Shown: in pieces, positions 24,887 through 32,489 of the stretch
Position numbering within the stretch: the stretch's first letter is position 1
How the letters are laid out: each line of letters opens with the position of its first letter
Source of the DNA: Lachnospiraceae bacterium
GTDB taxonomy: Bacteria; Bacillota; Clostridia; Lachnospirales; Lachnospiraceae
Reading direction: 5' to 3'
Assembly (NCBI GenBank): GCA_021772075.1
Contig: JAETNQ010000007.1
Span: 1 to 64,000 of the forward strand
Length of the DNA: 64,000 nucleotides
Made by a program: the position numbers and the translations under genes
The notes under the pieces: model-generated
What the model saw: the letters and a program-made list of their open reading frames with translations, nothing else
Told to the model about the DNA's origin: nothing
Databases searched by the model: none

Positions 24887-25507
24887 TTATCTGATATGCT
24901 CTTTAGGGTTATCGTCTTCAAATTCAAACACGCACCGCTCATAAGCGTTGATGATATGGGTGTCCTGGTATTTGTCATACCGTTTATGGCCTCTTCCATA
25001 AGACATGTGGACATGGCCATGAAGGAAAAATTTGGGCCGGTATTTTTCCATCAGCGTCCGGAATACCTGGAATCCCTGGTGGGGCAGATCCCTCCCGTCG
25101 TTCAGCTGATAGGCGGGGGAATGAGTGACAAGGATATCGAAACCTCCTTTTCGAAAAAGCTGGAACCATAATTTGGCTACTCGCTGCCTCATCTGCCGTT
25201 CCGTGTACTGGTGCGGTCCAGGTTTGTAACGCATGGAACCGCCCAGACCCAGGATACGGACGCCTTGGTAAACGAAAATCCGATCTTCGATGCAGGTACA
25301 TCCTTCCGGCGGGAATTTTTCATATTTCCCATCATGGTTTCCGTGTACATACAGCACCGGTACGGTGGAAAGCGTTACCAGAAAGGAAAGATAAAGCGGG
25401 TCCAAGTCGCCGCAGGAGATGATCAGGTCGATTCCCTCCAGTTTGCTTTTTTCGAAAAAGTCCCATAAGTACTTGGATTCTTCATCCGCGATTGCCAGTA
25501 TTTTCAT
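24887..25507 (-). CDS. Calcineurin-like metallophosphoesterase
   Basis: This 206-residue protein has most metal-binding motifs of the family: GD in IISCGDLDPLY, YVHGNHD, VTHSP and FLHGHVH. The first motif, normally D-x-H, reads IADEES, so the first-site His appears to be missing. YfcE/YsnB-type phosphodiesterases of similar size are its nearest relatives by look. It is probably cytoplasmic and hydrolyses a small phosphodiester or phosphomonoester; the substrate is unknown. It sits 7 bases downstream of the ParB-like/BMP gene on the same strand, so the two are likely co-transcribed. Confidence 0.82.
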   Translation of the reverse strand: MKILAIADEESKYLWDFFEKSKLEGIDLIISCGDLDPLYLSFLVTLSTVPVLYVHGNHDGKYEKFPPEGCTCIEDRIFVYQGVRILGLGGSMRYKPGPHQYTERQMRQRVAKLWFQLFRKGGFDILVTHSPAYQLNDGRDLPHQGFQVFRTLMEKYRPKFFLHGHVHMSYGRGHKRYDKYQDTHIINAYERCVFEFEDDNPKEHIR

Positions 25508-25514
25508 GCGTATG

Positions 25515-27419
25515 TTATCCTTCCTTTTTTACTCCCTGCTGATCGATAACAGGCACAGCCTGCTCCGTTAATTCTTTTTTGGTCGGTATGGTTCCGATGA
25601 TATTTTCCGCCAGCCAGTCCATAGTCATAATTTCTTCAGGGGAAAGAACCCTGTCCGGCGAATCGGTGACAAGACCCGCCTGGGAATATAATATGCCGGA
25701 AAACGGGTTGAATTGTTCCGAGCAGATGGTGGCTTTTAACAGTTCTGTCAGGCGCTTCGTACCGATGGGCAGATGCTGGGAACAAATAACGTCGATTACG
25801 CCGGAAGCCATTCCCCACCAGTAATTGATGGCTTTTGTGGAGGCAGGATTGTCGTCGTACTTCCATTTTCCGTCCATAATGGTGCGGATCAACTGTTCGT
25901 AAAATTTTCCCCAGTGGTACAGCGGCATGGCCAGATTCCTAGGGTATCCGCTGTTCATATGATAAAGGCCGAAAAACCGGGAGCCTTCTTCCGGTATTAC
26001 CATGTCTTTGCCGGAAATGCAGGAAGGGTTGATTTCGCGCATTTTTTCCTCGATATCCACTTCCTTCATGGTGGACCATTCCAAATAAACCTTTGCCCTT
26101 GGGTTGATCATTTTTGCCCCGAGGGCGAAAGCATTAATATTGGCGATGGATCCATAAATCGGATAATCGGCGATATAGGCCAGCCGGTTGTTATCCGCCA
26201 TTGCTCCTGCAATAGCCCCCATCAGGAACTTGGCTTCGTGCATCCGCGCATAGTAAGTACGGATATACCGATGGGAGGTATTCAGGGAACAGCTCAGAAT
26301 GCGGGTTTCCGGATGCGAGATCGCCGCCTTCACGCTTGCCTGTACAAAAGCAGGAGTCGTGGTGAAAACTAGGTTGCAGCCGGAAGAAATTGCTTCCTCA
26401 ATCAAAGAATCCACATTTTCCGGCGTTCCGTTTTCATAACATAACGTATGCACTTCTTCGGGGAACGTCTGGTCCAGATAAAGCCTCCCGAGTTCATGGG
26501 CATAGGTCCATGCCGAAGTTCCCGGTGTTTTTTCATATATAAAAGCGATTTTCTGTTTTGTGCTGAGAGAAAGCAGGAGGTTGAACAAAGGTTTCTTCTC
26601 CTGGTTGGGCTGCATCTTTAAATCGATGTACTTTTCTTCCTGTAAAAGCTTGAATTCTTCCCAGCTTTTCAGCATTAATTCCTTCAGTTCGTTGGTAGTC
26701 TTTTCTTCCGTTTTGTCGTAACCGTGCAGCGTAATAAAGGAAAGGAAAGCATCGCCGGGCGTGATATGCAGCTTGCTGCCTCCGTTTGCCTTATATTCCG
26801 CGCTGAACCGGGTATAAAACGCGCTGAATTTTAACAGGTCTTCATCCGTCCACATTTCCCCCGGCTCTTTCCCTACGGCTTTTTGCAGTTTGGCAAAGCT
26901 GCCCTCTTGGGAGAACCAGATATAGTTGATCGGGGCGCAGCGGTAGAAATCCATGAATTCATGGTATATCTTATTTTCTTTTTCCTCCGTACGCCTTGGT
27001 ACAATGCGGATCACATTTCCGGGAATGGAAACGACTCCGAAATATTTCATGACGCTGACCCGTTTATTCCCTTCCAGCACATAGAATTTATTCATATATT
27101 CATAAGCCTTGATCGGTTCCCGGATTCCTTCTTTGATATGGCTGGTGCTAAGGGCCGACCATTTCTGTGCAAATTCTGAATTCTCGCGCAGAATGGGCAT
27201 GAAATTGCCCGCAAAGGAGTTGCTTCTTCCGATCGTTTTCGTTCCTACAATCTGGTCTGCAGGAATCTGGACGAGTCCAAGCGGCTGCTCGGAGTAAGAA
27301 CCTTTCTCGGGCATGATATCGTCGAGAACCTGAAGGGTCGGCTTTACGCCATGAAGCATGCGTGACTGATAATCCTTTTTTCCTAATCGAAATGCTTTGC
27401 TGTATTCTTCTCTTCCCAT
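25515..27419 (-). CDS. Cytoplasmic ParB-like plus BMP (nucleoside-binding) fusion protein
   Basis: This 634-residue protein has no signal peptide or lipobox. Residues about 45-130 resemble the ParB/Srx N-terminal fold (LVQIPADQIVGT ... REPIKAYEYMNKFYVLEGNKRVSVMKYFG, with GNKR at 117-120). A helical linker follows. Residues about 285-560 form a BMP/PnrA-type periplasmic-binding fold (KQKIAFIYEKTPGTSAWTYAHELGRLYL ... GCNLVFTTTPAFVQASVKAA ... AIAGAMADNNRLAYIADYP ... NAFALGAKM). BMP proteins normally are exported lipoproteins that bind nucleosides. Here the fold must act inside the cell, perhaps as a nucleoside or CTP sensor. The ATG at 27419 is the first start in frame. It is likely co-transcribed with the phosphoesterase. 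Confidence 0.7.
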   Translation of the reverse strand: MGREEYSKAFRLGKKDYQSRMLHGVKPTLQVLDDIMPEKGSYSEQPLGLVQIPADQIVGTKTIGRSNSFAGNFMPILRENSEFAQKWSALSTSHIKEGIREPIKAYEYMNKFYVLEGNKRVSVMKYFGVVSIPGNVIRIVPRRTEEKENKIYHEFMDFYRCAPINYIWFSQEGSFAKLQKAVGKEPGEMWTDEDLLKFSAFYTRFSAEYKANGGSKLHITPGDAFLSFITLHGYDKTEEKTTNELKELMLKSWEEFKLLQEEKYIDLKMQPNQEKKPLFNLLLSLSTKQKIAFIYEKTPGTSAWTYAHELGRLYLDQTFPEEVHTLCYENGTPENVDSLIEEAISSGCNLVFTTTPAFVQASVKAAISHPETRILSCSLNTSHRYIRTYYARMHEAKFLMGAIAGAMADNNRLAYIADYPIYGSIANINAFALGAKMINPRAKVYLEWSTMKEVDIEEKMREINPSCISGKDMVIPEEGSRFFGLYHMNSGYPRNLAMPLYHWGKFYEQLIRTIMDGKWKYDDNPASTKAINYWWGMASGVIDVICSQHLPIGTKRLTELLKATICSEQFNPFSGILYSQAGLVTDSPDRVLSPEEIMTMDWLAENIIGTIPTKKELTEQAVPVIDQQGVKKEG

Positions 27420-27509
27420 AATGCCATAATGCCCCCTGATTTTGGATTTTATGCCTTCATTTTACTATAAGGTTTTGGTTTAGTAAATAGTGAAGAAGAG
27501 AATGTATAA

Positions 27510-27599
27510 GGAAATCGATTTTGCCAGGCCGTTCCCCCTGCCTTCCTTCCGCCGCCCTCTTCCTGTCTGTCCAGCCCCGGCCTGGCAAAATTGATTTCC
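27510..27599. repeat. Inverted repeat with 22-bp arms; dispersed element
   Basis: The arms 27510-27531 and 27578-27599 are complementary with one mismatch (core TTTTGCCAGGCCG / CGGCCTGGCAAAA). The pyrimidine-rich 46-base spacer is unpaired. The right arm and spacer resemble about 151-210 at the start of the window. It lies in the 293-base gap between two divergent genes, where no ORF is supported. Confidence 0.75.
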
Positions 27600-27712
27600 C
27601 CGGAGAATGTATTTTTGCCCTTTATAGTTTTGCCAAAAAGAAAATAAGGTGATATAATGAAAACGGCGGCCGGAGAGGGCGGCATACCGAAATTCGCGCA
27701 TGGAGGGTACTT

Positions 27713-29434
27713 ATGAGGAGAAGAACGAGAAAATTAAGCATTAAGATGAAGATATTGTTAAGCACGAGCTTCATGATGGTTTGCCTTTTTTTGGCGCTGG
27801 GGATCAGTTTTTATAAGAGCATGGAAAGCAATATGATCGATATGGGGATCGAACAGGCGCAGGTGGCGGCTAAAGTGGCCGTCAGCAGGGTGGATGCCTC
27901 CGTGGCGGATCTGCAGCCCGGGGATGAAGATTCGGAAAATTATGAGAGGATGCTCCTCTCTCTCCGGGAAGCAAAAAGCACATGCAACATGGCCTATCTG
28001 TATACGCTCAGCACGGATGGAAACCAAGTTTTTTATGGGATCGATACCGATGAAACGGATGCGAAATGTGCGATCGGTGATATTTTTGAATATTCTTATG
28101 AGGAATTAAGGCCAGTATTTGAAGGCAGTACATATGTCCAGGACTATATCGATTCTACGGAAAACGGAGACCTGATTACCGTTTACATGCCGGTCCTGGA
28201 TGAGGAAAACCGCGTGGCGGTGGTTCTCGGCAGTGATTATGATGCTTCTGAGATTGTGAAAAGATTAAACCATATCAGGATCTGGATGATGCAGATCGGC
28301 GTGATAGGGGTTCTGGCGGCTCTTGTGGTTTCCCATTTGATTATCAGGACGATTACGGGCAGCCTGTGGAAGGTGAACCAGAAAATTTATGAGCTGGTCA
28401 ACAGCGAGGGGGATCTGACCCAGAAACTGCAAGTCAGGACAGGGGATGAGATGGAGCTTATGGCGGATAATGTGAATGCGCTACTAAAATATATCCGCGA
28501 GATCATGCTGCATATTTCCGATGATTCCAATAAACTGAATGAGTCAACGAAGATCGTATTCGGGAACCTGACGAGCGCGGGGGAAAACGTCATGGAAGTT
28601 TCCTCTACTATGGAGCAGATGAGCGCGGCTATGGAGGAAAGCACGGCTACCTTAAGCCAGATCGGCGAATCTATGGGGGAAGTTTATACGAATATTAACT
28701 ATATAGCGGAAAAAGCGGAAACGGGCAATCAACTGACAAGGGATATTAAGGGAAAAGCCCAGAAAATATATGACTATGCCGAGGAAGAACAGGTCAATGC
28801 CCGTACAGCGGTTCAACAGTTGGCCGATTCGGTCAATGATAAGATCCGGAAGTCGAAATCGGTGGAAGAGATCAATCTGCTGACGGAAGATATTATCAGC
28901 ATTACAGGGCAGACAAACCTTTTGGCATTAAATGCCAGCATAGAAGCAGCCAGGGCAGGAGAAGCAGGGAAAGGCTTTGCGGTGGTGGCCGATGAGATCG
29001 GAAAGCTGGCATCGACTTCGGCGAATACTGCTGCCCAGATTAAACAGGTCAGCGCTGTCGTGATCGCGGCGGTGGAAGGGCTTGCTTTAGAAGCGGAAAA
29101 AATGCTCCAATGCATGGAAGAGACTGCGATGGAGGGATACCGGAAGCTGCTTTCCACAAGCCAGGGATACCGCGAGGATGCGGAGAATATCCATGGCATG
29201 ATGGAAAATTTTGCGGAGGATTCGGAGCGGCTGGAACAGTCGATCAACAATATAAAGGATGCCCTGCAGTCGGTAAGCACGGCCATCGAAGAGAATGCGA
29301 GAGGCGTTGTCAATGTGTCGGAAGTTTCCGCCCAGCTGACAGAGAGCATGAGGGATATTGAGAAGAGGGCGGACCAGAACAAGAAGGTCGGGGAACAACT
29401 GGCGGCGGAAGTCGGGAAGTTTAAGCTGGAGTAG
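27713..29434 (+). CDS. Methyl-accepting chemotaxis protein
   Basis: This 573-residue chemoreceptor has a membrane segment at about residues 13-32, an extracellular sensor of about 150 residues with a single-Cache look ([22 protein letters not shown] ... [20 protein letters not shown]) and a second membrane segment ([22 protein letters not shown]). A HAMP domain follows, then the signalling hairpin with tip [40 protein letters not shown]. It passes ligand occupancy to CheA/CheW. It is not adjacent to other che genes. The start has GGAGGG seven bases upstream. The ligand is unknown. Confidence 0.92.
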   Translation: MRRRTRKLSIKMKILLSTSFMMVCLFLALGISFYKSMESNMIDMGIEQAQVAAKVAVSRVDASVADLQPGDEDSENYERMLLSLREAKSTCNMAYLYTLSTDGNQVFYGIDTDETDAKCAIGDIFEYSYEELRPVFEGSTYVQDYIDSTENGDLITVYMPVLDEENRVAVVLGSDYDASEIVKRLNHIRIWMMQIGVIGVLAALVVSHLIIRTITGSLWKVNQKIYELVNSEGDLTQKLQVRTGDEMELMADNVNALLKYIREIMLHISDDSNKLNESTKIVFGNLTSAGENVMEVSSTMEQMSAAMEESTATLSQIGESMGEVYTNINYIAEKAETGNQLTRDIKGKAQKIYDYAEEEQVNARTAVQQLADSVNDKIRKSKSVEEINLLTEDIISITGQTNLLALNASIEAARAGEAGKGFAVVADEIGKLASTSANTAAQIKQVSAVVIAAVEGLALEAEKMLQCMEETAMEGYRKLLSTSQGYREDAENIHGMMENFAEDSERLEQSINNIKDALQSVSTAIEENARGVVNVSEVSAQLTESMRDIEKRADQNKKVGEQLAAEVGKFKLE

Positions 29435-29476
29435 TCAGGAAGGGATTACATAAGAGAAGAAAAGGGGGAACGAAAG

Positions 29477-31066
29477 GTGGGAGGGAAGAAGGGAGAACTG
29501 GATGAGATTTCCATTTCGCAGGGCTGCTTCTTGAATATGCTGAAAGAAAGCAGCGGGAATGGGAAAAGGTTCTGCTTTATTCTAGGTTCCGGGGTGTCCA
29601 AGAGTTCGGGAATCCCTACGGGGATCGATATGTCGAAGACATGGGTCAGGGAGATTGAGGAACGGTATAAAGGGAACGACAAGGAAAAAGAAGATTTGAT
29701 GAAGCGGCTGGAAATCAAGGATATTTCCATCAAGAGCGAGAATTATTTCGATATTTACAGTCTGCGGTTTTTCCCTGATTATGGGAATGGTTATGCCTAT
29801 TTAGAAAGGAATATGGAAAACGCGGAACCGGGATTCGGCTATTACCCTTTGGTAAGATTTCTGACAACGACGGAGAGCAATCTTGTGATTACCACGAATT
29901 TTGACAGTCTGGTGGAAGATGCGCTTTTTATTTATACGAAGAAGAGGCCGGTCGTCGTGGGGCATGAGTCTTTGGCGGAATTTATCGATGTGAACACGAA
30001 AAGGCCGATCGTGGCAAAACTGCACCGGGGGCTGTTCTTTAATCCTTTGAACAGGAAGGAAGAATTGCAGGAACTTTCGGAGAAATGGAAAAAGGTGCTG
30101 AGAATGGTGTTCCGTGTTTTTACTCCCATCGTGATCGGATATGGGGGAGGGGACAGGACGCTGATGAAGTTCCTGACGGATAAGTCGGTGGAACTGAACG
30201 GGATTTTCTGGTGTTATGTGAGGGGTGAAAAAGAGGAGGACGGGCCGGGGGATGAAATCGTCAGCCTGGTAAAGAGGCACAAGGGATATTTTGTTCCGAT
30301 TGCAGGGTTTGATGAGATGATGTTTATGCTGGAAAGAACCTTTCAATATGAAAACCCCGATGGATGGCTGCGGAAGGCGGCGGAAGATAAGATTGAATTA
30401 TATAACAGGCGGTTCGAGGAATTCAGCAATAAGATGGATGAAATCGAGGAACCGACCGAAGAGCAGAAAGAAGTGAAGGCTTCGTTAGGGGATTATGCGG
30501 ATAAGGAAAAGGCGGCTTTGCTGGAATTGATAAAGAAAGATCCTTCGGCTGAAAACTATTATAAGCTGGGGAACCGCGAGAGGATGAGTAAAAATTATCA
30601 GAAGGCGGTGGAGTACTACACGCAAGCGATAGAATCAGGGCTGGAGAATCCATTGGTTTATAATAACCGTGGAAACAGTTATAGGGATTTAAAAGAAAAC
30701 AGAAAAGCGATCGAAGATTATAATAAGGCGATAGAACTGGATCCCAAATATGTATATGCTTATAATAATCGTGGAAATATTTATGGTGATTTGAAGGAAT
30801 ATGAGAAATCAATAGAAGATTATAATAAAGCGATAGAATTAGACCCCAAGTATGCAACTGCTTATAATGGTCGTGGTGTTAGTTTTCATAATTTAGAGAA
30901 TTATGAAGAAGCGATAAAAAATTATAACAGAGCGATAGAGTTAAATGGTGAATATGCTATGGCTTATAATAATCGTAGCCTTTGTTACCAAGAAATGGGT
31001 GAAAAAGAAAAAGCCGAGAAAGATTTTAAGAAAGCTGCAGAACTGGATCCGGAATATAGAAAATGA
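29477..31066 (+). CDS. SIR2-like domain protein with C-terminal TPR array
   Basis: This 529-residue protein has a SIR2_2-type NAD-binding domain at residues about 30-285: GSGVSKSSGIP (37-47), TTNFDSLVEDAL, KLHRGLF with the probable catalytic His, and IGYGGGD. Five TPR units follow from about residue 356 (consensus AYNNRGNxYxDLKEYEKAIEDYNKAIELDPK). SIR2 domains of this class are found in antiphage systems, where they hydrolyse NAD to abort infection, and TPRs usually sense or bind partners. A defence role is therefore plausible but inferred. The start is GTG 29477, eight bases after AAAGGGGG; no ATG gives a complete SIR2 domain. The TPR part is much more AT-rich than the rest of the gene and repetitive at the DNA level. 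It appears to be single-gene, not in an obvious defence island. Confidence 0.82.
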   Translation: MGGKKGELDEISISQGCFLNMLKESSGNGKRFCFILGSGVSKSSGIPTGIDMSKTWVREIEERYKGNDKEKEDLMKRLEIKDISIKSENYFDIYSLRFFPDYGNGYAYLERNMENAEPGFGYYPLVRFLTTTESNLVITTNFDSLVEDALFIYTKKRPVVVGHESLAEFIDVNTKRPIVAKLHRGLFFNPLNRKEELQELSEKWKKVLRMVFRVFTPIVIGYGGGDRTLMKFLTDKSVELNGIFWCYVRGEKEEDGPGDEIVSLVKRHKGYFVPIAGFDEMMFMLERTFQYENPDGWLRKAAEDKIELYNRRFEEFSNKMDEIEEPTEEQKEVKASLGDYADKEKAALLELIKKDPSAENYYKLGNRERMSKNYQKAVEYYTQAIESGLENPLVYNNRGNSYRDLKENRKAIEDYNKAIELDPKYVYAYNNRGNIYGDLKEYEKSIEDYNKAIELDPKYATAYNGRGVSFHNLENYEEAIKNYNRAIELNGEYAMAYNNRSLCYQEMGEKEKAEKDFKKAAELDPEYRK

Positions 31067-31203
31067 TTTTCGCTATACTGTTACTTTGAAATATGGATAG
31101 GAAAAGCTTCCCTTTTCCGCTCATATCCCTTATAATAAGCAAGGCAGAGTTTGAGCCGGCGGGATGCCGGACAGGGGATATAAATAAACGGAAGAGAAGG
31201 TAA

Positions 31204-31234
31204 GAGTCTGCGTCCGCGCGGCATCCGCAGACTC
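31204..31234. other. Hairpin in the leader of the CofE-family gene
   Basis: GAGTCTGCG pairs perfectly with CGCAGACTC across 13 bases, 35 bases before the next start codon. It lacks a T run, so it is not an obvious terminator. A smaller CCGGC/GCCGG hairpin lies at 31155-31169. The rest of the 202-base gap shows a TATAAT at 31131 without a good -35 box. Confidence 0.5.
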
Positions 31235-31268
31235 GTTAATAAAAAGCGGCGCAGAAACGAGGATAGCT

Positions 31269-32459
31269 ATGGAAAGAAGAGTAGGAACTATTTCAAGAGG
31301 AATCCGTTGCCCGATCATACGGGAAGGGGATGACCTGGTAAAAATTGTAACAGACAGCGTATTGGAAGCGGCGCGGAGCGAAGGCTTCGAACTGAGGGAC
31401 AGGGACGTGGTTGCGGTGACGGAGTCGGTGGTTGCCCGTTCCCAGGGCAATTATGCATCGGTGGAGGATATCGCGCAGGATGTCAGGGAAAAACTGGGGG
31501 GAGAGACGATCGGCGTTATTTTCCCGATCCTTTCCAGGAACCGTTTTGCCATCTGCCTTCGGGGAATTGCCAAGGGAGCGAAAAAGATCGTGCTGATGCT
31601 GAGTTATCCCAGCGATGAGGTGGGGAACGAGCTGGTTTCGTTGGACAAACTGGACGATGCGGGGATCAATCCCTACAGCGATCTGCTGACATTGGAAAAA
31701 TACAGGGAACTTTTCGGGGAGAACAAGCATCCTTTTACAGGAGTGGATTATGTGCAGTATTATGGGGACATTATCCGTGAAGAGGGGGCTGAAGTGGAGA
31801 TTATTTTCGCCAATGACTGCCGGAAGATTTTGAAATATACGAAAAATGTGTTGAACTGCGATATCCACAGCCGTGCCAGGACAAAGAAAATCTTGCGGGC
31901 ATGCGGGGCGGAAAAGGTGTGCGGCCTGGATGATATATTGAATCAGTCCGTAAATGGAAGCGGATATAATACGAATTATGGACTGCTCGGCTCCAACAAA
32001 TCCACCGAAAGCTCCGTCAAGCTGTTCCCCAGGGAATGCACGGATCTTGTGCTGGATATCCAGAAGGTAATACTGGATCGGACCGGAAAGCATGTGGAAG
32101 TCATGGTATACGGCGACGGGGCTTTCAAAGACCCGGTCGGAAAGATCTGGGAGCTGGCTGACCCGTGCGTATCCCCGGCAAGCACGCCGGGACTGGACGG
32201 GACGCCGAATGAAGTGAAACTGAAATATCTGGCGGACAACGATTTTAAAGATTTGTCCGGCGAGGAATTGAAAAAGGCCATTGAAAACCGTATCCGGGAA
32301 AAGAAGGATAATCTGGTAGGAGATATGGCATCCCAGGGAACGACGCCGAGGAGGCTGACGGATCTGATCGGTTCCCTCTGCGACCTGACCAGCGGTTCCG
32401 GGGATAAGGGAACGCCGGTTATTCTGATACAAGGCTATTTTGACAATTATGTGAGCTGA
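31269..32459 (+). CDS. Coenzyme F420-0:L-glutamate ligase (CofE)-family protein
   Basis: This 396-residue protein resembles the F420_ligase fold (VGTISRGIRCPIIREGDDLVKIVTDSVLEAA ... ELRDRDVVAVTESVVARSQGNYA ... VEVMVYGDGAFKDPVGKIWELADPCVSPA). True CofE is about 250 residues and adds glutamate to F420. Clostridia of this type are not known to make F420, and no other cof gene is in the window, so a related amide-ligase activity on another substrate is more likely. The C-terminal 130 or so residues (NEVKLKYLADNDFKDLSGEELKKAIENRIREKK ... GTTPRRLTDLIGSLCDLTSGSGDKGTPVILIQGYFDNYVS) are extra. The start has GAGGA. The gene heads a four-gene co-directional set with small gaps. Confidence 0.8.
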   Translation: MERRVGTISRGIRCPIIREGDDLVKIVTDSVLEAARSEGFELRDRDVVAVTESVVARSQGNYASVEDIAQDVREKLGGETIGVIFPILSRNRFAICLRGIAKGAKKIVLMLSYPSDEVGNELVSLDKLDDAGINPYSDLLTLEKYRELFGENKHPFTGVDYVQYYGDIIREEGAEVEIIFANDCRKILKYTKNVLNCDIHSRARTKKILRACGAEKVCGLDDILNQSVNGSGYNTNYGLLGSNKSTESSVKLFPRECTDLVLDIQKVILDRTGKHVEVMVYGDGAFKDPVGKIWELADPCVSPASTPGLDGTPNEVKLKYLADNDFKDLSGEELKKAIENRIREKKDNLVGDMASQGTTPRRLTDLIGSLCDLTSGSGDKGTPVILIQGYFDNYVS

Positions 32460-32489
32460 TACAAGCATGTTTCGGTATGGAGGATTGGA

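Noticed and set aside
30600..31066. CRISPR-like array because of regularly spaced repeats
   Set aside because: The repeats are in-frame TPR codons with a 102-base period and no constant repeat or unique spacers.
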